Source of the DNA: Apiospora phragmitis
Taxonomy: Eukaryota; Ascomycota; Sordariomycetes; Amphisphaeriales; Apiosporaceae
DNA: 64,000 nucleotides
Assembly: GCA_038363925.1 (NCBI GenBank)
Contig: JAQQWL010000011.1
Span: forward strand, 4,526,001-4,590,000
Direction of reading: 5' to 3'
Below, in pieces: positions 36,511 to 47,151 of the stretch. The notes below the pieces were generated by a model. The model did no database searches, was not told the origin of the DNA, and worked only from the letters and a program-made list of their open reading frames with translations. Numbering within the stretch: position 1 is the first letter of the stretch; each line of letters starts with the position of its first letter. Both the position numbers and the translations under genes were made by a program.

Positions 36511-37240
36511 GACTGTTGTGCGTTGCTACGGCTGAGGTGTGTGGCAAAACAGAAAACAAATATTTGTTTCCGGGTGGGTGAAGATGTGGTGCGAGAGGCG
36601 AAGAAGGATCAAGTGTTCACAGAGTAGAGGAGGGGGGGAACTGCTCCAATATGTAGTAGTGTGTTACTTATTGTCTTTTTTCTATTTACTGGTTTGCTGG
36701 GTTTTGGCGGGAGAGAGGAAGAAAGAAGTATTGAGATCGCAGCTTACGTAAGGGCTGCCTAAGGAGTCGTATTAGGTAGGTGGCTCAACATGGTGTGTTC
36801 ATTCTCTGGCCGTCCCAATCATCATCACCAAGCAGGCCGCTAAGACCTGAAGGCCAGGCAGCCAGGGCCGGGGCAGGAGCTAAGCCCAGGCGGCGGGCCC
36901 ACTGACGCGGTGGATCCATCAATGAAGCTTATTTGCAAGCCCACCTCGGTATAGCTCGACCACGGGGTCCTGAACAGGCTACAGCAGCGCTGGCTGAGCC
37001 ACCCAATCGGCCGGTAGGTGCTTGCGAATCTAGCTGCAGGTGACGCGGCCGTTGATAGAGCAGATGCAATTCTGCATCGTGAGGTGAGTCAACTCGACTT
37101 TGATTGGCCCAAAGAGTGACACCTTGAAATTGGCATCTTCAGGCAGCAGAAACACTCTCCATTGCTTGCTAACCTGAGCCACGCGGCTTGTCGACTTACA
37201 CCAGCCTCATCCCGCCATACAAAGGCATTGTGCTGTAATT
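36511..37240. other. Intergenic region upstream of the repeat protein / downstream of GCD7
   Basis: Upstream flank of the minus-strand repeat protein and 3' flank of GCD7. No gene is seen. Confidence 0.5.
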
Positions 37241-38655
37241 TTATTTACGTATGGTCCCGTACAGGTCGAATTCACTATCCGCCTCTTTGTAATGGTCGTT
37301 GACGATCGCATGCAGATGGTCGCGCGAATGTGCCCCACTAATCCCACGTGTTAGTAAACCACCCCTCTAGAATCAAGAGAAGGAAGGACTCGACTTACAG
37401 GTTCGTAATGTAAGTGCTCACCAACTCGGCTGGTACATACTCGGAAACGGCCGTCTTGACTGTAACCTGCCGCACCATGCGCCCATCCGAGTAATTCACA
37501 CACTTGGAGGGGTTGCCCCATTCCGTCGCTGTCTCCTGGTCTATCTGGTTATCAGGGCTGAGCTTGTACACCCCCCCTATGACGATTACCGTGCGGCCGA
37601 GTTCCCTGGCAGCCCGTGCGATGACCGATGCACCACCATCAACCAGGACACCGCCGGTGCTCATGATGGCACGGGCACTGAGGATAACCTTGTTGACCCG
37701 CGACATGTAAGCCATGAGGCCGGTGTTCATGATATTGACCACAACGGAACCAGTTGCTGCCATGGATTTTCGAAAAGATGCGTAGGGGTCTTCGGCAGAG
37801 GGATCCACCACAAGGAAGACGGTACACTTCCTCTTGGACCTGGTCAGGAATCTCTGTACTGTCTTGCAGGGCTGGTGGACCAAAATATAGTCCCCAGGGT
37901 GGATAATGATGTCCGAGTACGCTTGTACCTGTTCGTCCACCTGTCTGATCTCGTCCATAATCTCCTCAATGCCATCTATGACCTCGGAGCGGAGGGCTTT
38001 CACGTCCGTCGACTGCGGATCGGCCATCGGTGTCGACACACCAGAGCCGGGGGCAGGTGATGCGCCTGTCGACCACATGGGTGGTGTGGTATCTGGATCG
38101 GCCAAGAGGTTGAACATAGACTGTGTCCTCGTCAAAGCATTCATCAGGCCGGGGCGCCCCATCTTTGCCAATGGGGCATTTTCGCTGAGAGACGACACCG
38201 AGGCGCTCATGGGCGGAGGGGGATGCGTCGCGCACCGGAGACGAGATGCTCTCATCGCTTCCGACCTCGTTGCGGTTCTCGAGGGCTTCGTCTCGAATCA
38301 AACCCAGAACACGACGGACGATGTTGCCGATAACCAGCTCGCGGGGCTGAGCAGCAACTAATCTCCGAGCCACGCCCTGAATTCGTGCCAGTAGCTGGTT
38401 GACGTCTGTATATTTGTCCATAACCACCACCTGGAGCAAGATGTGGGCGGTCGCAAGAGCACATGGTTCGGAGCCCTGGATTTGTCGTCGCTTCAGAAGA
38501 CTGCCACCGGATAGATGTCAGTTCTGGAGATAAGTGCTGTGTTTGCGCAGTGCTTACGAGACAAGAGACTCAATGGATGCCTCCAAAGGCCTGCCCTTCA
38601 AGGTGTCCAGGAACTTGTCCAAGGTAGGCGCATAGCCTCCTTTTGGGGGAGCCAT
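37241..38655 (-). CDS. GCD7: Translation initiation factor eIF2B subunit beta, frameshifted
   Basis: Regulatory subunit of the guanine nucleotide exchange factor for eIF2. Exons on the minus strand are 38,655-38,558, 38,500-37,399 and 37,337-37,241, giving about 431 residues. Exon 1 encodes MAPPKGGYAPTLDKFLDTLK. Exon 2 starts within SLLKRRQIQGSEPCALATAH and contains ELVIGNIVRRVLGLIRDEA and the C-terminal Rossmann-like eIF2B domain (VDGGASVIARAAR, VIVIGGVYKLSPD). The third exon adds GAHSRDHLHAIVNDHYKE. The reading frame changes in the linker at the G5 run 38,218-38,222 (C5 on the coding strand). Removing one C joins VRDASPPPM to SASVSSLSEN, after which the sequence is homologous again. Confidence 0.9.
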
Positions 38656-40187
38656 CCTTTGGCGTGTACGAAGGTTGACTATGCACTAGATGTGTCGACG
38701 GGGGGTAAAAGTCCGGAGTCTTCAATCGAGTCGGCGGTTGCTGGGAAAGGCAGGGCAAGGAGCACGGCGCAACAGGCGTAAAGGGTATGATGATTCAGAC
38801 GTGGGGTAGGATGGAGCTGATGAGAAGATGCTTGCTCTTTATTAGTCCCAGAGAGGATTGGGGACAGTCTAGAATCAATGCAGTCGTTCGGAGGGGCTGA
38901 GAGTAAGGTCTACAGTCGCATGCAGTGCAGTGAGGAATTCAAATTCTGGCACTCGAGATTGTGACTCAATCGACACAATCCAATCGAAAGTGTCGGCACT
39001 AACAAATAAAGAAGGCCGATGAAGGATTGATTGTATGTGGGGGGGCTTTTCCGCCCAGGGTTACTTGCAGCTCTTACCCGGCTGGGTTAGTCGGTGGTTC
39101 GAGGGGCTACGGGCAGTACCCAGTTCTTCCCAAAGCCGAGAAGGAGGCTCTATGGGGGCATATGTGATAGGCTGACGGTTTGCCCATGACGCTGGTTATC
39201 CCGGAGAGTCTTCTGGGTGGCATATGACTGGCAGACGAGAAGCAGCCAGGTAACGACTGCCTCCCGTTCTGCAGATTCGGTAATTCGTGCTATCTCCAGT
39301 CTCGTAGCCAGGCTTTGTTGCGTGTCGCATCGCTGCCACACTGGTCGCTGTGTCCTCTGTACTGCGCCTGAAGGTGACCGTTTGGGCACAAAGAAGCACT
39401 GCCTAGCTGGATTGGGTTGCGACACACCCATTTCGGGGGGGGGTCCTTCACTGGTGTCCCAAGTCACCTGCGTACTTAACATAGTGCATGTCTGTGTAAA
39501 GAACGTGTAGAGTTTTCGACGGCCCTGACTAGCCAGTCTTTCAAGGCTTGATTCTCTCACCTCTATCCCTCTTTTCGGAAAAAGTGCCTACCTATATTAA
39601 ACGATTCAACGATCCTAGGACAGGGCCTACAATTACAGGGTAGGAAGCTGAAGTAATCTGTTGACTCGAACGACTATCGGTCCTCAGTCACGGTCACGGC
39701 TACAGCTACCGTGACAGTCACCAGAAAATAAAAATACCCCCAGCCAAGCCGAATGGGAGGAGGTCAGAAGGATCCGCAGAGACAGACCTCTTCTCTTACA
39801 TGACCTAAATCGAAAAGCGAATTAGAGGCGATCCCTTTTGCTCTCGGCCACTCTTGCAGCTGCATCAACTCCCAACCGAGGCAGGAAAGAGAGGAAATAA
39901 AGCAAGTCACGTCCAACCCCGACTTTAGTTGCGCTTCTCCATTTTCCCATGTCAGATTGATCGCACGTCAATTCCACTTCGACTGCTGCGACTCTCCTAT
40001 TGAAGCCCCTTGCCGTACTCGCTATATCCACAGGCAAACACACACCTGTCCCAACTACCTACCTAGCCTGCATTATCTTGCCTTGTCTCGTCTCGTCTTA
40101 CTTAACACAACTGCAATAAGCCCTCCCTCCTTCCAGGTTGAAGGACCCTGAGCGATTCTTCATGGCTGCGGAGGCGTCGGCCGGAAG
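38656..40187. other. Intergenic region GCD7/NEM1
   Basis: 1.5 kb between divergent starts. An inverted repeat GTCACGG/CCGTGAC with a 9-nt loop lies at 39,693-39,715 and could be a protein-binding site or a small hairpin. A long pyrimidine-rich leader precedes NEM1. No other gene was recognised. Confidence 0.5.
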
Positions 40188-40191
40188 ATGA
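40162..40191 (+). promoter_or_regulatory. uORF overlapping the NEM1 start codon
   Basis: A nine-codon upstream frame (MAAEASAGR) starts at ATG 40,162 and its TGA overlaps the NEM1 ATG in the sequence ATGA at 40,188-40,191. Ribosomes that translate it would terminate exactly on the main start, so a termination-reinitiation control is possible. Whether it lies in the mature mRNA is not shown. Confidence 0.5.
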
Positions 40192-41905
40192 ACTCCCTCA
40201 ACATAATTTCCGCGCGAGTCACTCCACAATCCACCCCGTCTCCGTCGCGATCGAACTCGTTGGGGCATGTCGCCTTAGCTGCATCTGACACCAACCAACC
40301 ATCCGACGACTCCTTCCACAACGAGGACAGCACCACCAACACCACAAACAACACCACCGGCGCCGCAGCGCTGGACGACTACGCGCCACGCGCAAACTAT
40401 GACGACGGGAACGACGACATGTTGGATTTTATGACGAGCGCGGGCGAAAAGGCCCCTTTACTGGGCAAGACGGAACCCATGTCCAAAGATCCCAATAATG
40501 TACGGACTTACTCCTGGCACGTCCTGCCTGCCCGACTAGCCAACAACATCATCAATTCCATCCGCTGGATCTTGTCTACCATCGCCACCCCCGGCGTTTA
40601 CCTGATTGCTTGCTTTTACGACCAGCAAGGCTATTTCGCACCTTTGCGACAGATCCGCACTCTCTTCGGCTTCTACGGGGGCGATGCGAGAACACCCGAC
40701 GCCGAACAACACAAGAACACGGAATTCATGGACGAGAAAAGGCACCGTACACGAAGCGCCAGCCGCGGTTCAAAGGATAATAATCCATCTCCCGCAATGC
40801 AAGTCCCGATCTCCTCTGGATCCTCGTCCTCTGGGCTATCTTCCGAGTCGGAATCCGATGTAATGAGCAGGAGCGACCAGGATGGCCGTGCCTCGAGCCG
40901 GCACGCCCGTTCCAAGTCGACTGAAGAGGTCGCGCCGGCGAGGAGATCAATTCGAATAAAGCTCCATAGTGAGGACGCGCTCCGCCAACGGAAACACAAA
41001 AAATCGCAATCTGCCAGTCCCAGAGCCAGTGCCAGTGAGACGGCCTCTGGCGATCTATCCGCCCAACTGAAATCCCCTACTTCCCCTGTCGGAGCCCTGA
41101 CCAAATACCCCAAGACGCCAGCTCCTCCGCGACCTTTGATACCGCGACGACAGCCTTCCTTCATCTCCTATGAGAACCCAGACCCCTCGCACCTGAAGAC
41201 GCTTATTCTAGACTTGGATGAGACATTAATTCACAGCATGTCGAGAGGGGGCCGGATCGGCTCCGGGCATATGGTCGAGGTGCGGTTGAACACGACTTAT
41301 GTCGGGGCGGGTGGCCAGCAGAGCCTAGGGCCCCAGCATCCTATCCTGTACTATGTACACAAGCGGCCGCACTGCGACGAGTTCCTTCGCAAGGTAAGGA
41401 GTCATGATACTCTGTTGTTGGGCTCGGAATGCTGATGCGTCTTTTCAGGTCTCGAAGTGGTTTAATCTCGTAGTTTTCACGGCGTCGGTACAGGAGTACG
41501 CGGATCCGGTAATCGACTGGTTGGAATCGGAGAGGAAGTTCTTCACCGGAAGGTTCTATCGGCAGCACTGCACATTCCGGCACGGGGCATTCATCAAGGA
41601 CCTGAGCTCCGTAGAGCCGGACCTCAGCAAGGTAATGATACTGGATAACAGCCCGCTGAGTTATATGTTCCATCAAGGTAAGCCTTAGCCCGACCGAGTT
41701 CTGTTCTTCCTGCTTGCCGATCTCCGTACTGACTTGGGGTAACGCGGCAGACAATGCTATCCCCATCCAAGGTTGGATCAGTGACCCGACTGATAACGAC
41801 CTACTGCATCTGGTGCCCCTGCTTGAGGGTTTGCAGTACGTGTCCGACGTTCGAGCCCTCCTAGCATTAAGGGGAGGAGAAGATGGCCAGCATCAGGTAT
41901 CATGA
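40188..41905 (+). CDS. NEM1: Nuclear envelope lipin phosphatase Nem1
   Basis: Catalytic subunit of the Nem1-Spo7 phosphatase, which dephosphorylates lipin (Pah1) at the ER/nuclear envelope and controls membrane lipid synthesis. Exons 40,188-41,393, 41,449-41,677 and 41,751-41,905 give 529 residues. The N-terminus is polar, with a hydrophobic membrane segment at about residues 117-144 (SIRWILSTIATPGVYLIACF). A long Ser/Arg-rich linker follows, then the HAD domain with catalytic DLDETLIHS starting at residue 342. Later motifs KRPHCDEFLRK, VVFTASVQEYADPVIDWL and ILDNSPLSYMFHQDNAIPI are all present. Introns are 55 and 73 nt. Confidence 0.95.
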
Positions 41906-43804
41906 GGTGATGATTCTCAAGTAGAAGCTGCAGTAGGAAGTCGAAAGAAGCTACGTAGCGATATTGTATAGTGATTATTTAATGGGTTCAATTTATACAT
42001 TGTACGGCTCCTGTGCCTACTTACCTTTACAATAATGCATCCAACGGCGGAGTCGGGTCTCTTTCCAGAGTATCAATACGGCTGTGCTACTGAACATCCA
42101 TCCTCCTTATAGGTGAAAGGACAGCACAGGCCGGGTGGTGGGGCAGTCTATAACCTCGTGTCTATGTCGGAAGCTGAGGGAATACGTAAGCGGCAGGGAG
42201 ATGAGCAACGCCAACACTCAGCTTTGTCTATAGAATGGCACCAACGCAGAAACCTCAAAGGCCAATGCTAAAGACTGCTTTGGAGAATGGCACATGGGAA
42301 GGCAGTTCGGCCATCTCGTCTTTCGTCATTGCCGTGTGAGGTGCAGCTCATGGCCCATGGGCCCCAAAAGAAAATATAGAAATAGCTCGTCATGTGGAGG
42401 AAGAGGAAGGCTAGAACCGGGATTCCAGAAAAGCCAATTTCCCCGCAGAAATTGTTGTGAGTGAGTGAGACTGCGCGTAACATCAATCTGGGTGGGGTTC
42501 CTATAGAGACTTGAATAAGATAGCACGTTACCACATGTACCTACATACCTGCCTTTGCACCTCCAACATGGCAATTCTTACAAATATATTGCAGGAGAAG
42601 ACTCAAAGGTGAATGCAGCTTTGAAGAAATTGACTGTGAGTAATCCATGTCTACCTACCTATCTGTGTAGCAGCTTCAGCTCCAGATAGCTGTAGCCCAG
42701 TTACGTTACTCGTGAAACCTTCACCAGCCCGTGTGTGGTACCCATTCCCCAATGCAAGAAAGCCAATGCCAGTCCCAAAAGAGATGGGCACCAGGAGCGC
42801 ATGCTCCTAGCGAACCACTGACAAGGGCCCGCCTCAACGATTTGCTAATTTCAACTCTCGTCCAAGCAACTCCAGCCACGGGATCAGCAACATGTCGAAA
42901 GAAACTGCTGGTCTGAGACTTCTGGCTCCGCAAAGGCGTGGCAGAAGCCATGGCAGTGGCACAGTAGGGGCCAGAGCTGTGGGACAATACCTAGGAAACA
43001 TTGAGGGAATAATCGCAACAACAACGGGCTGACGGGCTGGCCTTTCATTCATTCATTCAGCAAGCCGCCCTCCAGTGCTTTCTGCCACCCCCCACTTACC
43101 ATGTTCTGTCTGTCGCCGAAGCTTGGTGGTCCATTACGTCACCATCGTCTAGCCACTTAGAAAGCTCCCCCCCCCCCCAAGGCCATTGTGAGCTCATCCA
43201 TCTCCAGCTCCCGTCATTGGATCGCGATCCGCAAGACCCAGGCCCAGGCCCTCCACAAAGCTCCTACCCAAGCAAGCTTGCTTTCTCCTCTGAGGAGAGA
43301 CACAGAGCTTTCTGGGCAGAGGCAGGGGGGAATGGGGCATGTCATCCCTTCCCCCCGGGCTGCTTGCTGATGAGCTACCCGGCAGCTTCTCGCCCTAGGC
43401 CTAGCTCCAGTGAAAAAGCAGTTACGTAGTGTTATTATAGTACATTGATGTAAAGTATCAATGCGAAGTAAGGTATCCCGTACAGTAGTACTTGCTGGCC
43501 CAGCAATGGCTGGCAGCTGAAGTAGAAGTAGATTCCATGTGGTGTCACTCGCTGTCAAGTAGGTACGGATCATCATCGTTCCTGCTTTTGGCTCCTCCAT
43601 TGTGTCGTCATTGTTTGGTTTGGACACCCGGCAGGCTTGGGTTTCTTTCCCTAGCAGCAGACTGGGATTTTCCAATCTTCCCTCTATTAAAGCCTACTGA
43701 TTCCCGTTTTCTCCCCGAACGCACTCTCACGATTTACATCTAACCAACCAAGACCACCATACCAACTCTCCATACCACCATCCACAAACCACACATCAAC
43801 CATC
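41906..43804. other. Gene-free stretch NEM1 / DUF1761 gene
   Basis: 1.9 kb with no protein-like frame. It has a run of ten C at about 43,169-43,178 and CTACCTAC-type pyrimidine repeats near 42,650. The last 200 bp, rich in CCA/CAACC, look like a fungal promoter and leader. Confidence 0.5.
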
Positions 43805-44560
43805 ATGTCTCTGCACTGTAAGTAAACCCGAGCTACCTTCTCCCGCCACCATGCCGTCGATGGTAGGACGGCACCATGGACAGGCCCGGCCTATCTCATC
43901 GTGACTTAACCACCGTCACAAACCACTCCCATTCAACATCACCTTCGTTTTACGCATCACAGATTCTTGTGCTAACACAGAACCATCAGACCTTCCTCCC
44001 GTCAAGCCATCGGCTATTGCCCTCGGCACCATCTTCAACCACGGTATTGAGCTGGCTGGTAAGTGAACAAACCCCACCATCGATCAGTATACGCGTGGAA
44101 TCACACCCCTAACATACGATATTGTAACAGTGATGACTCCTCTCTTCGGCGAGACCTACCGCCGCGCCAAGGTCGCCAACTCTTCCGAGGAGTTCGTCAA
44201 GTCCAAGGAGGCTTCTTCCGCCGCTGTCGCCTGGGGTACCTCTCTTGTCGGCTCCGCCCTCCAGTCATACGGAGTTGGTGCTCTCATCAACGCCACCGGC
44301 ACTCTCAGTTACAAGGGCGCCACCTACCTCGGAGCCTTGATCTACATGGCTACTGCTGCCCCTACCGTAAGCTACCTCCCTGTCTTTGCTTTTATGGGTG
44401 TCTGGACACTAACATCAATCGTCAGTACCTCACTCAACTGCTCTCTGAGAAGCGCCCTGTCGACACTGTCGCCGTCAGCGCTACCGCTAAGGCCTTCGAG
44501 ACCGTTGGCCTTTCCATCTTCCTCACATGGTGGGGCACCCGTACCAACCCCTTCAACTAA
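43805..44560 (+). CDS. DUF1761 family membrane protein
   Basis: Small hydrophobic protein of the fungal DUF1761 family, function unknown. Four exons, 43,805-43,817 (13 nt), 43,990-44,058, 44,131-44,366 and 44,426-44,560, join to 150 residues. The tiny first exon supplies MSLH. The acceptor at 43,989 was chosen because the one nine bases earlier would create a stop at the junction. Family-like sequences include KSKEASSAAVAWGTSLVGSA, GVGALINATGTLSYKGATYL and the ending FLTWWGTRTNPFN. About four membrane segments are expected. Confidence 0.88.
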
Positions 44561-45214
44561 ATTGTTGGACGGTTGGCGTTCTGATTGACGACGTTTGGAC
44601 ACGACGGATTACGAAACAACTCTTGCCTTCAAGGGAGATGGAACTAGAATTGTGACATTAGCTCTTTCCCTTGAAAATGCGTGTACTATCAATCAAGGAG
44701 ACCTGGAGCTGCACAGGGTGTGCAAAGCTTCATAGTTAATATGAGATATCAAAACTGTAACATCGATGTCTTCCGTGACGAAACTTGCCAGGATCAATCT
44801 GATCATCCATGTGAATATGATCGCTCACTGCCTGATTAAGATTTTGCGAGATTTCATTTTTGTAAATCCTATCATAGCAAATGACAAAACCTGAAACGCC
44901 TTAACCCACGTCCTGTGGCTTCTTCCCGTGGAGCGTGACCGAGATATATGAACAGAGGGCTAATGACACCTGAGCACCAACAATGCAGCTCAACACTCAA
45001 ACGAGCCTATTCGATTGTCATCCAGTCCGATCCGAGCAGCCAATCCGGCTTGCTACGCCTCGTTTCCGCAAGTAATGAGGGTTTCAGTACAAGCCGTCTT
45101 ATTACCCCTGGCGGTGGTAAGGACAACTTTACAAGGACAACCTTGGACAGACCTGACAAGAGCTTCTTAACGGCACCAACACAACAATCAATCCAAAATA
45201 GATGCCACCAGTGT
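44561..45214. other. Convergent intergenic region
   Basis: 3' flanks of the DUF1761 gene and NHP2. Nothing recognisable. Confidence 0.5.
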
Positions 45215-46075
45215 TTACGTGAACTTCAACTGCTTCGATTCCTTTTGCACGAGCTTTACCAGGTCCTTGTACACCTCGGCGAACTCCTCGGCGTCCTCCT
45301 CGGAGATGGTCTCGCCCTTCTTGGCGGCCGCGCGCTTCTCGGTGACCATGACGACGCTGGTCGGCCGCTTGGTGCTGCCGGCGGCGCCGAGCTCGGCGCG
45401 CGACGTGACGAAGATGCAGGGGACGTTAACGTCCTCGCACAGAACGGGGATGTGGCTGATGACGTCCATGGGGCTGATGTCGCCGGCCAGCACCACGACG
45501 CCGGGGAAGCCCTGGTTTGTGGGGCCGGAGGCGGGAGACTTGCGCAGGGCCTTGACGACTTCCTTGACGCCGCGCTTGAGGGTCTTGTTCTTGGCGGCTG
45601 TTGTAGAGTGTGAATATTAGCTCGGTTCTAGATGTGGTGTATACACTTCCACTACTCTCTCTTTGCAGGAGAGCAAAAGTGATGATGACGGTGATGCCCC
45701 GTTGAGATGTAAGGAAAGAGGGAGTGGTTGATGCAGCGTACCTTTGCGGACAGACTTCAACACCTTCTTGGCGGCCTTATCGTCGGCGAGAGGACGAGCG
45801 AAGGGCACGAGGGCACCGACAACGACCTGTTTCTCCTTGACGCCGTCCTGCTCTAGCTCCATCTCGGTGACGGCAGGGGCAGTCTCGACCGAAGCAGCAG
45901 CATCGGCCTGGAGCTTGTCGTCGAGGCTAGCATTGGATACGACGGACTTGAGCTTCTCTTTCTTCTCCTTCTTTTCCTTCTTCTCCTTCTTGGGCTTGGT
46001 CACGCCGTCGGCCTCGGCGCGCTTCTTGTCCTTCTTCTCCTTCTTGTCGACCTTCTCCGGCTTGGTGGCACCCAT
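45215..46075 (-). CDS. NHP2: H/ACA ribonucleoprotein subunit Nhp2
   Basis: Core protein of H/ACA snoRNPs, which guide pseudouridylation of rRNA in the nucleolus. Exons 46,075-45,742 and 45,597-45,215 (144-nt intron) encode 238 residues. The L7Ae/L30e fold is clear from TLKRGVKEVVKALRK, VVLAGDISPMDVISHIPVLC and GAAGSTKRPTSVVMV. The protein is longer than yeast Nhp2 because residues 1-45 form a Lys/Glu-rich extension (KKEKKEKKEKKEKLK), probably nucleolar targeting or RNA binding. An extra polar linker of about 50 residues follows. Confidence 0.93.
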
Positions 46076-47151
46076 TTTGACGGTTTGTTGTCTGGACCTT
46101 CGCTACCTCCTCTGCTCGAGAGGAATTAAAAAGTAGGGGGGTTCGGAAGGGCGACGGTGCGGTTGTGGTGGTGGTCGGAGCAAACAGGTCGAGATACTGT
46201 TCCAAGTTGATCAAAGGTTCAGGGTCGCCGTTTTTTTTTCTATCGTCCTATCGCTCGATAGCAAAGCTGCTAATCTTTGGCGGCCAAATTCTCGAAATTT
46301 TTTGTTACTGCCGCTGGAACTTTTTGCGGGGAGCTTCCAGCCAATCAGAAGATGCTCTCCATAAATCAGCGCCTATCAGTCCTTCAACCTCAATTGATGC
46401 ATATCAGTTGAACCTTCTTCAATACGTGCATACCGTCCAATAACTCAGATATGTACCTTGAAGGATCTCTCATAGTACCTTGGATCCCATCAGAACTCAT
46501 GAGACTGGTGAACGACTGCGTTCTTTTTGGTCATATCAGCTTCCAATACTTGAATATTCTGGTCTTTACCATCATCTTCCTACAACGACAGGCCAGAATA
46601 GGATATACATAACCTATGCGATCTGCTCATGGCCGGACTCCCGTGACTGGATCACCTGCTAGCCATCGCTGCATTGCTACCCCAAGAATCATCACGACTT
46701 CCTCCACCACAAGGCATTCCCCGCACTCTACGGCGTAACATTACATCGAGGTGGAGGGGTATCTCTCCTGGCACTTACTTGATAATCGTAAAATACTCCC
46801 GCTACGTCTGCAAGATGCATATTACGCGGGTTCTGCAGGCTTGGAACCATGCAAAGCCCCGACTGAGGAAGGCGGGGGTGGCCTTCGGGTCCTTCCCCCG
46901 AGAGTAGATAGGACATCGAGGCGTGTCTTACTGGCGGTGCCTTCTTGTTTGGGTAATAGCTTGATTTCCATAGTAGTTCTCCGAACAGGAGCGATCGTCG
47001 GTGCGTTGCAGAAGGACCAATGTGCGCCTACATAATCTCCTGATGGAGAATGTAACATATAGGGTACCCGCCTTGTACTACATATTTCGTCGTCACATTG
47101 ATTGATCTGTATATAACTGGCCTGCGGTACGTTTTCATATGTTTTGCTGGC
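46076..47151. other. Divergent intergenic region NHP2/GH92
   Basis: 1.1 kb between the NHP2 start and the GH92 start. It is AT-rich near 46,230-46,310 with a T9 run. No gene is seen. Confidence 0.5.

Noticed and set aside
38165..38260. An intron in place of the GCD7 frameshift
   Set aside because: All GT...AG pairs I could find here remove a multiple of three bases, so they do not connect the two frames.
39693..39715. GTCACGG/CCGTGAC inverted repeat as a terminator or riboswitch
   Set aside because: Only a 7-bp stem in fungal intergenic DNA. It is recorded as a possible binding site only.
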